NCBI GenBank assembly: GCA_032718475.1
Contig: JAUCBJ010007107.1
Coordinates: 1 to 64,000, forward strand
Reading direction: 5' to 3'
Length of the DNA: 64,000 nucleotides
Origin: Nemertoderma westbladi
Lineage: Eukaryota; Xenacoelomorpha; Nemertodermatida; Nemertodermatidae
Part shown: positions 51,043 through 63,057 of the stretch, piece by piece
Numbering within the stretch: the stretch's first letter is position 1
Layout: every line of letters starts with the position of its first letter
Notes under the pieces: model-generated
The model's database searches: none
Seen by the model: only the letters and a program-made list of their open reading frames with translations
Told to the model about the DNA's origin: nothing
Program-made: the position numbers and the translations under genes

Positions 51043-51610
51043 AGATAATTTGTAGGCTGGACTGTTGTCTGACTGTTGATAGGTCTGAACGGATTGCAGT
51101 GCATGTAGAGTGTATGTCCGATAAAGTGCCGGTTAGAAATGTAGGGGCAGCCAGAGCTGTAAGGTAAATCCCCCACCGAAAGAATAAGTCGTACTACTAG
51201 GTTAGAACGCATACTAACTAACCATTTCGGAGTCTGCATGTCCTGTAGTTTATTTAGGCTTAATAGTAGTCTGCCAGCGTTTGGTCTGTACTTTGTTTGT
51301 GTAGTCTGTACGGGTAGCGTATAATTTTATTTAGATAATTTGTAGGCTGGATAGTTGTCTGACTGTTGTTGGGTTTGAGGAAATTTCGGTGTGTGTAGAG
51401 CATCTGTCCGATAAAGTGTTGGGAACGTAGGGGCTTCAAGTGCTGTGAGGTAAACCCCCTGTGAAGGAATAAGTCGTACTACTAGGTTAGAACGCATACT
51501 AACTAATCATTTCGGAGTCTGCATATACCGTAGTTTGTTTAGGCTTGATAGTAGTCTGTCAGTATTTGGTCTGCATTTTGTTTGAGTAGTTTGTACGCGT
51601 AGCGTAATAT
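51043..51610 (+). repeat. 290-bp direct duplication in the leader
   Basis: Two diverged copies begin AGATAATTTGTAGGCTGG at 51043 and 51333. They share TAAGTCGTACTACTAGGTTAG and the flanks of TTTCGGAGTCTGCAT. The leader of this element (50760-52917) has no gene. Confidence 0.85.
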
Positions 51611-52559
51611 TTATTATTCAGAGTTTATGCGATTATTCGCAACATTCATATCCCCAAGTTTATTCCTACAGTAATTGTGTTTGTTATACATACCGTTATA
51701 GTTAAACTAACCCCGGTACTACATCAGGGCTGCTCGGCGTAGGTAAAGACTGGAGATTTTGTGCTTTGGTCACTCCGGCAGATACCGTGGTTCTTTTAGC
51801 TGTTCAAGTATTTTTAACTACTGATTATTTGTTGTACAAGTACTTGTACCTAATTTAGGGTTTAGTGTACAGTGCTTTCCGAAAGCAATTAGTGTGTAGG
51901 CAGTTTATTTGTGTTGTAAAGTGGTTAATAGGCACGTTGGTTCTGGTAGACCGCGGTAATTAATCTCTAGGTAGGAACACTCCGTGATACATAACGTAGT
52001 ACCTATAGCGATACGGTTATAGGTCGTCAGGCGGTGGTATTTTCCTATCTGGACAACGCAGTATATTTACTACTACTTATTATTTTCAAATACCGTAGTA
52101 ACCTGTCCGTCGTAATAACCAGATATTCTAACCCTTTGTTAGGCTGGTTTGTAGATTCCCTGTAAAATTACCCTAAAAATTCGTATTTGTGTATTTGTAA
52201 TTTTTGTGTTTATTTAGAGATTGTAATCTCACCCAGATTGTACGTAATTTGTAGTAATAAGTAACTTAGGTAAATTAGAATTATTTGTTTTAGTGTCCAA
52301 TAATTAGCACTTCACTGAGAGCGCACAGCTTTTGTGTAGTGATTAATTCCCAGAAATAATAACATCTATTTCAATATTGTAACAAAACCCCTCATACGGG
52401 TACATATAAATCCACTAAATCTATTAATAAAATAGTAGGCCTGTTATACAACAACTAGGTCTCAATATCAGTTGGACTACTGCTTAAATAACGGTAATAA
52501 AGTAAGTTAAAGTAACCAAGTAACCCTAAAATGTTCAGAAATTCAATTATTCTAAAATA

Positions 52560-52850
52560 ATTGACATACCAGTATTTACCATAGGCTTATTATATTTATT
52601 TCTATAAATTTGAGCTGAAATCATACCGGTAATCTGTAATTAATTCTAGTCCATAATTATACTTATATATACTATCAGTGTAAGCTGTATACCGGTATTC
52701 ACGATAGGCCTATTATATATTTATATATATTTGTACTAAAATTATATACCGGTACTCTGTGACAAACCTAGTTTACAATACTTATATATACTATAAGTGT
52801 ATACCGGTATTCTAATATATTGTAATTAATTACCGGTACTAGGCTAACAG
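52560..52850 (+). repeat. Short tandem units built on TACCGGTA
   Basis: Five to six units of about 55-65 bp, each with a TACCGGTA palindrome and AT-rich filler (near 52625, 52690, 52747, 52803, 52830), just upstream of the gag ATG. Confidence 0.65.
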
Positions 52851-52917
52851 TGATACTGAATTACTAGACTTGCTTTGACTGTAATATAGCAGTAGGCATT
52901 CAACTGTACAATCAAAC

Positions 52918-54789
52918 ATGTCTGACACAAAACGGGCACTGTCAGATAGTTCGGATCCCCTTCTCATCCTTCCTGTAGCCGTACTCAAAAGGGTATTGAT
53001 TGCGGTGGAGGAGCACCAGATGGATTGGGCGAAAAGTGAGCGATCGACCAAGGATAGTTATGCGGGATACACGAAGGAGGAACTGAAGTCTATTGTCGAG
53101 ACGCAATGGAATTTCCCCGGACCCGGACTCCCGTTTAACTTATCGAAAGCTGGCTGGGAGGACTTATACAGGATGGGAGTGGTATGGAACACTAGGGATT
53201 CGGCTAGGTGGAAGGAGTCGGCAGCAGGATATGTACAGAGATTCTTCAGCTCTCTGTTGCGATTGGAGGAGCAGATGTTTCAGCGGCCTCACGGACCTCG
53301 GGAGCAGGAAGAGCTGTTTTATCAAGTTCGCGAACGAGTTCTGTGGATCAGACTAATTCTTTCAGCCTATAAGAAAGTCTCAAGGATAAGCCAAGATACG
53401 TCGTTGCGGGTCGCCGTAAAGACTTGGTTCTGGCGAGTGAGTCTTAAAGTCCAAGAAACGACTCAATGGAAAGCTCTGCTAACCGAGCACATGACCCAAG
53501 GAGAATCAACAGACGCTGTCTTTTCTCAAGTGGAAGGCGAAGCGACGGCAGAGAAACCTCAGAAGAAGGACGCAAGCGTTACGTCATCTGATGAAGGCGA
53601 TACCACTGATCCTGAAGGCGGAGGAAATAGATCTCGTTCCAACGGACGTAGAAGAATGCCTCACTGTCAGAAATTGCCTAATCTGCCCCCAGCTGGGAGA
53701 AGGCAACTAGCTCGCACAGACTTAGGTAGTACAGAACCCACAGACCAAATTATTACAGTAGAAAGACTCCCTACTGTAGTAGATGAGCCTGAAATAATTA
53801 GGCCTGTTCTTGAAATCACCCCTTCGGTGATAGAGACACCTGTGCTCCCAGAACCTGCCTATAAATTCCCTTCGTACAGTACTAAACTACCTGTGCCCAG
53901 TAGGACTGTTCCCGAGTCCGAACCCGTCCTGGACGCCGAGCGAGATATCAAGAATTTATCGCCCGTCGTCTCTCGCTCGCCCGCTACTACTTTGGCGACT
54001 CCCGCTTCGGCGGTTGAGTGGGTAGCTGAGGGACGACGGGAGATGGGTCTCCTGCTCAAGCAGCTGAGGGAACACTGTTTGTGCTCCTCTCAGCAGGTCC
54101 AGGAAATGGAAGAGACTGTTCAGCAGCTCAAGGGAACAGTAAGGGAAAGTAGGTTAGAGTTGCAAAAGGTGCAGCAAAGTATCGCGTTAGAACGCGATAA
54201 ATTAGTCAATTTACAAAAGGGTATACCACCACCCCCTGTAACAATGTGTCAACCCGTTAGGTCTGAAGTATCTCATGCGCAAGGTGTGGAGCCTACACGC
54301 ATCTATACTGCTAGTGAAGTAGAAACTCCTATAGTAAACCCTATTCAGGGTGATTATAAACCTGTTGATAATAATATTCCATATAGACCTGATCATAATC
54401 CGAGAAACTTATATACCGATAATTCTATATTCAATAATATGATGGCTCAAGAAAGTTTTACGCGTCAAATGGCTAGAACCGAAGCCCGTCAAGCGGTAAA
54501 GGTTGGAGAGATCGTCAAGTTCAATGGAGATGAGATGAAATGGTTACCTTTTAATGAATATTACAAAGATAACATACAGAATTCTGTGCTATCTAACGGA
54601 GAGAAACTCAGATACCTCATCGAATGCTTGGAAGGACCTCCCAAGTTAATGGCGTTAAAATTTATTGGACATCCAGATGGCTTAAGACAAGTTTGGGATA
54701 CATTAAACATCAGGTATGGTAATAGGACTAACATAGCTAGGTATTTAGGTATTTGGCGCCCCGAAAGTTTCTTAGCAGCGGGATTATAG
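52918..54789 (+). CDS. Gag of the defective BEL/Pao element (N-terminal part)
   Basis: 623 residues from a clear ATG. It holds an N-terminal helical region, a Pro/Ser/Thr-rich middle, a short coiled coil (about residues 385-435), and the first half of a DUF1759-type Gag domain. The frame ends early at 54787. The rest of the domain continues in the -1 frame from 54741, so a frameshift lies inside the Gag domain in the 49-bp overlap. I see no classic slippery heptamer there, so a disabling indel is more likely than programmed frameshifting. It is related in domain plan, but not closely in sequence, to the Gag of the 19-kb element. Confidence 0.75.
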   Translation: MSDTKRALSDSSDPLLILPVAVLKRVLIAVEEHQMDWAKSERSTKDSYAGYTKEELKSIVETQWNFPGPGLPFNLSKAGWEDLYRMGVVWNTRDSARWKESAAGYVQRFFSSLLRLEEQMFQRPHGPREQEELFYQVRERVLWIRLILSAYKKVSRISQDTSLRVAVKTWFWRVSLKVQETTQWKALLTEHMTQGESTDAVFSQVEGEATAEKPQKKDASVTSSDEGDTTDPEGGGNRSRSNGRRRMPHCQKLPNLPPAGRRQLARTDLGSTEPTDQIITVERLPTVVDEPEIIRPVLEITPSVIETPVLPEPAYKFPSYSTKLPVPSRTVPESEPVLDAERDIKNLSPVVSRSPATTLATPASAVEWVAEGRREMGLLLKQLREHCLCSSQQVQEMEETVQQLKGTVRESRLELQKVQQSIALERDKLVNLQKGIPPPPVTMCQPVRSEVSHAQGVEPTRIYTASEVETPIVNPIQGDYKPVDNNIPYRPDHNPRNLYTDNSIFNNMMAQESFTRQMARTEARQAVKVGEIVKFNGDEMKWLPFNEYYKDNIQNSVLSNGEKLRYLIECLEGPPKLMALKFIGHPDGLRQVWDTLNIRYGNRTNIARYLGIWRPESFLAAGL

Positions 54790-56864
54790 AGTTTTCCGAT
54801 GAGATTCAGGAGATCTGTAGACAGCTAGATTGGTTAGGTAAGTCTCATGAATACCAGAACTCTATGGCTGTAGGAGCCTTAGCATCTACTTTACCAAAGG
54901 GTGGAGTAGGTACACGCTGGGACAAGAAAGTGTTATATATGATGGAACAACAACAACGAGACCCTACCATGGCTGATCTCATGTCATTCTTGGATGGCGA
55001 AGTGAAATTACAGCTCATAAAGCAGTCCAGAGAGAAAACACCGGAAAACAAGGTAAGTGAGAAACCCGTCTCTAGGAGAAAGGTAACACCAGTGTGTTAT
55101 ACAGACGACGGCGAAAGCCAGACTGCTCAAGGAGAGGATAGCGGGAAAGACACTGAAAGATCTTACTATGACAACAAAGCGACTAAGGACGTAAGTAAAT
55201 TCAAGTCTCGAACCAATGACAGGAGAGAACAGGTAAGAAAAACTCCTCCTACGTCTCCCAAGAGAATTCAGGTGAGAAAGCCCGAGGAAAGAACGAGCGT
55301 GCACCACACAGCACATGTTAAAGTAAGTAACATCAAGCCCAAATGTGTGTTGTGCGACGGGCCCCACCGTTTGAATATGTGTGGTAAATTCCTAAAGAAA
55401 TCATTAAAGGATAGACGTGAAGTCATGTGGGATAAGCGGTTGTGTTATAATTGCCTCAGACGAGGACACCAACGGCGAACCTGTTACTCCGACGCAAGGT
55501 GTGCGAAGTGCGGCGCGAAACATCATATTTTGTTGCACACCGAATTCGAAAGAAACAGCCCGAGTCAGGTAAGTGAGTCCAAACTACATGTCCAATTCAG
55601 TGATGTGAACGACACTGACCAAAGTTCTGAGATGGAAGGATTCTATACGGACGAATTCTCCGACCAAATTTCTGAAATGGAAGGATTCTATACGGACGAA
55701 TTCTCCGACCAAATTTCTGAAATGGAAGGATTCTATACGGACGAATTCTCAGACGAAAACGAATCCTGTTACTTAATAAATACCGCAGTGTATCGAGCAC
55801 TTACGTATGAGAAGGAAACCGACAGTGAGCTCCCCCTAACTACTTCTGACAGACAACCATCTTGGAAAGCGCCACCTTCCAATGTAGGAATCCGAGAATT
55901 TCCTGTAGTCCAGGTAAGGGTCCACGGACCTAAAAGGAGTTATGTAGTGAACACCCTCCTTGACTCCGGTAGTACAGGAACATTCATCGACAAAGAACTA
56001 GCCGAAGACATCTTTGCTGGCCAACCCAAGTTCCGAACTAAGCTAAACATGTCAGGAATTATGCCGGTTTGGAAATCTACAGTAACAGCGGATTATTATG
56101 TAGGTGCGTTGTCCACCCCCCAGGACGAACTAGGAGAACATAGCATAAGGTCAGTGAAAATGGTGGCAATAAAGAACTTCGCGACCAGCCAAGTGGAACC
56201 TTATAACTGGGATGAGGACGATTTCACCCAGCAGCTTGAAATACCTAGATTCAACACCGATTACCCTGGAGTCCAAATACTCATCGGTCAAAATGCGCAT
56301 GAAGCGCTCGAGACATTGGAGAAACGGCCTGCTCAACCGCAACCACTACAAGTCTATGCGGGAAGAACTAGAGTAGGTTGGTACTTTACTGGCCCTTCTC
56401 GTAGAACTCTTATAGAAAGATTACCAAAAGAACAGGTATATCAATTAAGTGAACGGGAAGTGGAGAGCAGTGAAGTTGACGACCCAACTGAGGGAACACC
56501 ATACTCCTCAGATAATGACGACATCAACTCCAATGTAGATCAATGGAGACATTGCCCCGAGACGATCAATCTAGCCGACATCGCCTCCAGAGGAGCAACT
56601 CCTCAAGAACTGATAGATACTCCAGCGTGGTTAGGTGGACCCGACTTCCTAAGTAAAGAAGATGAATGGCCTCCTCATCTTACCCCGGCTAAGATTAGAC
56701 AAGCCAATGGAGCGGAGAAAGTAACACAACCACTCAATCGCCCAGCTGGTCGTTTATGTTTACTGGAAAGAGACCGAAAACTGTCCGGAAACTATGGAAG
56801 GCAAGATACTCTTCCCACGACCACTTCCCTAATCCGACAAATATCTAGGGACTCCATAACGTAA
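54741..56864 (+). pseudogene. Gag C-terminus, zinc knuckles and protease, with RT-RNase H-integrase deleted
   Basis: The frame opens after a TAG (54738-54740) with no ATG near its start, so it continues Gag by frameshift. Zinc-binding Cys/His motifs lie at about residues 196-262 from 54753. A 15-residue ISEMEGFYTDEFSDQ unit (45 bp) is repeated three times (55624-55755). The protease motif LLDSGSTGTF is near 55958. After the protease region (about 56530) the frame jumps, still in phase, to the DQWRHCPETINLADIASRG segment that in intact elements follows the RNase H core. It stops at 56864, before integrase. The RT catalytic block and integrase triad are absent. The in-phase junction leaves a protease-tail fusion. 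Confidence 0.8.
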
Positions 56865-58477
56865 CAACATATGGAGCGGGTGTGTGACTATATTATTTAT
56901 ATTTGTTTTTTATTATTTTATATTATGTATGTATTATTATGTAATTTTATTATAATCGTTTTCTTTAATTTTATTTAGTAGAATGTTATTTTATCGATTA
57001 TTTAGTAGATTAGTGCAATATATTCGCGTTTATTAGTTAATTATGTATATTATATTTAGTGCGACGGCGAGAAATAATTATTTTTCTCTTTCCTTACTGT
57101 CCGTATCATATTATAAATACGTGACTACAGTAAGATGAAATATCCGTACTTATTAAAGTACAATAAAGCCACTACTATATTTAAGTATTATTGGTAGGCA
57201 GAGTATTAGGAATGCAAAGTTCAGATCCTCGTGTCTCGGCTAAACCAAGCTCTGGGTAGACCTTGGAAACGACTTGCCTCTTCACACTGACATTGCTTCG
57301 TGCGATATTGCTCTCATACCGTATATTAAATAATACATATAGTAGCGTGATGTATCTTTAACAGTAGCGTACAACGCAAATAAATCTGTTAAACCCTTTG
57401 ACCATCTGCAATTCTAGTCGATTAAGATATCGCGGCACCCACCGATATACTTGAAAGACAAAATTCTATAATCAGTGGTTAACGTCCCCAGACAAGTTCT
57501 GGAATAAACTGGTGCCCATCCTAAATATTAATTATTAATATTTACAAAATCTGTCAAATATCAGATCCTTTAAAATTCTAGTCGATTAAGATATCGTAGC
57601 ACTTACCGATACTCTTAAAAGGACAAAATTCCTAGAATCAAGGATCCAAGTCCCCAGACACGTTCTGGAATAAAATTGTGTCTATTTAACATTAAATAAT
57701 AAAATTTACGGGAATAAATTTAAATTCAGATATTTCAATGAATTTAATAAATTGTCATTTTATACAATTTATAACATTCCCAAAATTCCATTAATTAATA
57801 GATCATGGGAGCGGAGATTCACTCTATTAAGTGTATCAGTGTGCGAGAATCTCCAATGTATAGTCAATAGCCGATAAAATTCATAGAATCATGTGTAAAG
57901 GGGATATTGACAATTAAAGAATTACTATTAAATAGCATCCCAGATCTGTATGCATGAGAATTACCCTAATTCTACCGCTAGCTTTCCATAATGTCACCAT
58001 GGCAACAACCACGCTAGAATTAGAAGTGAGTTAAAAGAACAATAACAGGCTTGCCCATTGAATAGCATACGGAATAAATAGCACACCGCTAGTATCTAAA
58101 GATACATAATAACAAGGTGACATTCTGGAAGGCACTTGACTAATGGACAAATGACCCGAATGTGTGATAGAATGTGTACAATTTGTGACAGTTATGTGGA
58201 ATTTGTGCGTTTGTAGGTGAATGTTACTACTTAGGTGTGTTTACAGTAGCGAGTCGCAATTGTGAAAGTAACCCTAACTCTCCAGTAAGAACCTGAAGTA
58301 TATCTAAGCCTTTGGGACGGACGGTGGAGTGGCTCGTGCTGGTTGTTGTGGTCGTTGTGCAGCTACTACGTTGGCGATAGAAACAGCGGCGACAGTACAT
58401 CAGCGCTGAGGATCTCGCACTGTCCGGGGGCAGAGAGGGGTAGGCCGCGACGCCCGCTCGCCTAAATATAAACTCAT
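56865..58477 (+). other. Linker of the defective element, with GGAGCGGG tract and tandem repeat
   Basis: GGAGCGGG (56873-56880) followed by TGTGTGAC mimics a PPT-LTR junction but no LTR follows. Further on are AT-rich DNA, a 164-bp duplication at 57411-57690, and a GC-richer stretch (58320-58460) with no recognised coding. Confidence 0.5.
57411..57690 (+). repeat. 164-bp direct duplication
   Basis: ATTCTAGTCGATTAAGATATCG begins both copies (57411, 57575); both contain GTCCCCAGACA and GTTCTGGAATAAA. Confidence 0.85.
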
Positions 58478-58506
58478 TATAATATGGATAAACTTATATA
58501 GCAGAT

Positions 58507-60031
58507 ATGATTGAGTTGATAGAAGATGAGCTTGGTATCAGGGAGCGATATACTCTACCTTTACAAGCGTTTGTTGATAGCTTGATACGCGGCGACGCTG
58601 GTCCAACTACTACGGAGGACGATGGTCGTTATATCTAACCGCCAATCTCCCGGGAGCAACTTGCGCGTGGGTTGGACTGTAGAAAATTTACCGCTCGCTA
58701 TACGCATCGTAATGGTATGTATATGGACTTCTTAACTACTGGTCATCCTATCGACCTACACGATACGAACGATATAGACACCAAAAGGGAAATGGTTTTA
58801 TTTAAATATCATACCCAGCGGAAGCGGAACGATAAAATGAGACTCGAACACGAAAATTCTATTCGAAACCGACTTGAAAGGAAGATGTTGAAGAGCCGGA
58901 TAAACGCAGCGACTTCACCAAAATATCTGGAATTCTTGAGAGAAGCCTATCTTGATATTACCAGTCAACAGAACCTAGAGACTCGATATCCTCAAGGTAT
59001 ACATCATGACCGCATGGTAGAACTCAAACAGCTCTATTCCACTATGATGTATCTTACCGTCGATCGACCGCTACCTGTTGTACCGGATAGCTTCGAACGG
59101 ATGGAGGAATATTGTAAGCTGGAGAAAGATCACTCGCGTTTCCCCTATAAGACGTGCGTCTTTGGTATTATTGAGATGAATGCCCTAGACCCAACCAACA
59201 AACGGAAAGATATAAACATCCGCGGAGACGTTGCGCTAAACACGGTTTTACTCGCTATACTTACGGGAGTTTCGAGCGAAACTTGTTCGATGTATCACCT
59301 ACGCTCGCTCGGCTCAAACGATCCTTAAATAAACCTATGATCAGAGTTCCGGAATACTCGATCAGACCTCCTCATTCCCTAGTGAGACCTCAAGCTCTTG
59401 ATCTTAATAGTATGACGGATCCTCCTGAACTGTATTCATTGTTTAAAGATCTAGTGTTACCCGAGCAATTAGTCGGTGGCACTCCGGTTGTGGGCTCCCT
59501 AAATATCCGCCCATCTTACCTGGCCGGATTGGGGCACGGACACCTGATATCGCCATTCAACCGTATAATCGTAATCGTCCCCGTTTAACACGATACAACC
59601 GTCATCAAGGTGGAGGAGAGCGTTGTATGAAACGAGTTAAACGCTATTCTACAAAGATCAGAAAAGAAACCTACGTTTGTTCAGATAAACTTAAATTATA
59701 ACGGCAAGTCCAAGCGGTAAACGGATTGGCTTTATCCCAGTTCGATTGGGAAATCCCGAATCTCTAAGACGATATTGAGCTTGGATGACCCTATTCTCGG
59801 CGAGAGTTTGGACGAACGTATCCAACGATGAGCGGAGGAAAATCAGCTCGAGGAGAAGCATATCGAAACGGCGGATACCCCGACCATAATCCTACACCTT
59901 ATGATGCAATCACATTGCACCCTTCACCCAGGAGTTATGGCCCTCCTAGTAAAGTGGCTCCCCCCAAAGAGAAAAGGACTCTTGCTAGCTTTAAAAAACT
60001 GCGTAAACGCCGTCCACGCAAGACAGACTAA
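58507..60031 (+). pseudogene. ORF2-family relic, copy 2
   Basis: Same three broken frames as copy 1 (TAA at 58636; 218-codon stretch from 58672; frames 59283-59585 and 59828-60031). The translations are identical to copy 1, so the disabling changes predate the duplication. Confidence 0.75.
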
Positions 60032-60109
60032 CTGTTTAGAGTATTTTTATATTTTAGAAACTGTGATTTTTTATATTTTATAGAATTAAATCCCATTTTC
60101 TGGGAGCGG

Positions 60110-61317
60110 TGTAAAAGCTTTTGCGGGATATAACTGGCCCTTTTGCTTCGCAATCCAGTTTCCCTTAATGCGCTCAAATACTCTAAAGAAAAACTCCCTA
60201 ACTCAAAGGATGAAAGCTACCGGCTGATTGGCTGATTTGCCTAGCGACGGCCTCTTTGTTGGGTTCGATCAACCAACCAGAGCAAGGTCAACCAAGCAGA
60301 GCGATTCAGCCTTATGTTGGCTAAATCAATGTAATTGGCTGCAAAGGCTAGGGTGGTTTGGCATTTTAGACGATTTGGAACCTGTGGAATATGGAACTCT
60401 GCCAATGAGAGCTTTTCCTTTCTGTGTTGAAATCTACCTGCAGCAGCTCACAGGGTTCAGTGTGTTGGTTTTCCTGATGCCATGAACATCGGCCATGGAA
60501 TTATTCTGAATTATTCCAACATTAGAACGTCTTTAATTATAAGATCACATAACTGTTATCGGTACTACGGTACATGACCAGCACTGGACAGCGTGAGGAC
60601 CGGTACGGTACCTGCTGCTGTATTGCACATTATTTACTGCTATTTGCTGTTTGTTATTAAATGTATCATTCGTTTGCATATTGTTATTTGGAGAATAACT
60701 ATAAACGATCAGAAACCCCGATCTTCTTGATACACTAAGGTTAGAGAGACCGGCTACATATAGCAATTGCGGCTTATATTATCGTGGTTTGTAGTGTGTA
60801 GTGAATTGAATGCTATTTTATAGGCCCTACAAATGCCGGTTGCTATTCTCTTTATATATGATTAAAATCAGTGACTATCGGCAATTCAGTGTGCAGCGGT
60901 GTGCAATAGTCTGTATGTGCTTGTCCGCGTAACAAAGCATCTCCTAAAGAATGCGTCTTATGTGTAACTTATAATCCATTCGTTGTGTTTAGTGTAAGCC
61001 ATAGCTCTGTTTATATAGATAGAGCGCCACGTCCTAAAGGAACTGCTAATATTTCCCGAAAGTGAATAATATTTGTCAGAGATTATATATTAACGATCAA
61101 TCGAATAGTACGGTAGGCCTGCACCGCAATCAAATTAAAGCATCCGAATCCAGTCTCCCGGGTATATCCAGCGGGTGAATGGTCGCGCATAGACTGGCTT
61201 CGGCTAATGTTGGATTTATTTGTGTCAAATACTTGTCATAGGCTAAAGTCGATTTATAACCTAGAAGACATATAGATTTGGCGGGTTAAACTGCCAAAGG
61301 TCTTAAAAGCGCGAACA
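60110..61317 (+). repeat. LTR C (3' LTR of the composite)
   Basis: 1,208 bp, TGTAAAAGC...GCGCGAACA, preceded by TGGGAGCGG and followed by the target duplication ACTTT. Confidence 0.9.
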
Positions 61318-62159
61318 ACTTTTCTGGGCAGCTGGGTAGACTATGGTAGTGGGTTCCTGATCTTAGAATGCCGGTCAGCTGGTTAGTCCGCATAACTTCC
61401 ATTGTTGCAGTTGCCGAGTCGATGGATGGTTGGTAGTGTGGTAGGCCTATTGCTATTGTTGTATTGGCAGATTGGTATGTACATCTACATCTGATTATAC
61501 CAGTTGCCGGTGCCATCGGTCGTACCAATACATAGTCTTTAATTAACATATTTAACCGTTAACAAGAGTAGAAACCGCAAACGAAGAAATTCATTTTCTT
61601 CCGTCGCTGACAGGAGCATAGAAATGCGGTATACAGGTATAGTGCTGTCGTCGTTCAGTACCTACCGTGTACCGGTACCGTACCGGTAGTTCTGTAGTTG
61701 GCAGTTGCCACCAGTCCGGTTCTACAGTCTGAAGGTAGTAGGGCGGTACGGCGCCATCGGACCCTCTAATCTAATTCAGGACCGCAATCTCCGGAGTCTG
61801 CACTGCAGTGCATAACATGCTGGCATGGCTAATTAGGGCCTACAGAATTAGCCTGTTCTGTACCAGTATACCTGTATACGTGATCTATAATCACTGCACC
61901 GGTACCGCGGTATCAGTCAGCCAGTACCGTAAAACACCGAATACAGTATGGTATTGCAGTATTGCTGTATTGTCTGATTGCAGGATTCCTGATTCAGGGA
62001 TTGACATTGTACCGGTACAGGCAGACAGGACACAAAGGTATTACTGCAGTACTGTAATTTCATAATTTGCTAGAAACCCTGCTGATTTAGTCTCCTAGCA
62101 ACCTGCTGATGTCAAGCGTTATAATTTTGGATAAATAAATTTATTATAACTGTGCTATT
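61318..62159. other. TACCGGTA-rich spacer; no gene
   Basis: Contains many GTACCGGTAC-type palindromes (61665-61700, 61895-62020). Short open frames here look like by-products. Confidence 0.5.
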
Positions 62160-62423
62160 AACACTGGTGCTGCACGAAGGCCCCAAGCAAATTCAACTTT
62201 GAAAATTTCTAAACTTTTGACGGACTATTTGTGTACCAAGTTTGGTTACATTTCATCGAGGATTGATCGAGTTATTAACGTTCAAAATTGAACACCACAA
62301 AAAAAGCGACAGAACGACAGGTTGATTAATGGTACCCCTACGCTAAGGCTCACTCACTTCGGGGCTCGCCCCACAGGTTGATTAATGGTACCCCTACGCT
62401 AAGGCTCACTCACATAATTCTTG
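62160..62423 (-). repeat. Copy of the repeat at 15285, with a 60-bp duplication
   Basis: In reverse complement it opens TGTGGGGCGAGCC and includes ACTTGGTACACA...GTCAAAAGTTTAGAAA. The segment CAGGTTGATTAATGGTACCC...CTCACTCAC is repeated in tandem at 62318 and 62374. Confidence 0.65.
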
Positions 62424-63057
62424 CAATCTTTGAACGTCCGTATCTCAGCTGTTTCTCAACGAAATTCAACAAAAATCGAATTGCATTTGGAATCCTTGCA
62501 AAGCAAGCTTTCTAATGGTATGAAAAATTCACTAATGATTATCAATGAGATTAATTAATGTGAAGTATGGCGACGATAGGAGATGTGCAATTTCGCAAAA
62601 GACACTTTTTTAAAACGCATATTAAACAAATTTACAGGCAAAATCGAAAATGCCGGCTTCATGTGGACATCGACGGTGAGTGGAACTAGTTGTTCAAGCA
62701 ATATGATAAAGACTAGTAGAAAAAGTTTGGGGGGGGGGGGGGGGGCGTGTCATCATAAAATGACACTATATTACGGGTCATGGTGTAATTGTTAGGGAAA
62801 ATCGGTAGTTTCACCAGGAAAACGCTACTAGGAAAAGTTATATGGAAAGAGTATTGGGTGGAATGTAGGGTTACCCCTCGGTTCGGATGGTTCATCCACC
62901 ACGAAACGCGGACCAGTACGATAAAAATCGTGGAGATCAGAAGCATCCCCCCATTCATCTGTAGTCTGAATCTATAGCTTTACTACTAATACTATAGGTG
63001 GAGCTTTTCTAGCGTCGCGATCTTCGCGAATGTTCTAGAAGAAAATATGTTAGTTCT
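62424..63057 (+). repeat. Repeat R, uninterrupted copy
   Basis: Carries the sequence of 21219-21950 plus 41037-41261 without the MITE and without the 19-kb element. It contains a G run (62729-62745). Followed by an inverted TATGTTAGTTCT/AGAACTAACATA hairpin and a C run (63089-63114). Confidence 0.88.

Larger units (their letters stand above)
46790..61317 (+). mobile_element. Tandem composite of a defective BEL/Pao element (14.5 kb)
   Basis: Order: LTR A (46790), ORF2 relic, LTR B (49552), leader, gag-protease, linker, ORF2 relic, LTR C (ends 61317). The duplication ACTTT flanks only the outermost ends (46785-46789 and 61318-61322). The two 1,632-bp ORF2-relic segments appear identical, and the B and C LTRs match each other. 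RT, RNase H core and integrase are missing, so the element is non-autonomous. The pattern fits one insertion that became a tandem dimer by LTR-LTR recombination, followed by a deletion in unit 1. Confidence 0.85.

Noticed and set aside
54741-54789. Programmed -1 frameshift between the two gag frames
   Set aside because: No X-XXY-YYZ heptamer in the overlap, and the break falls inside the Gag domain, so a disabling indel is simpler.
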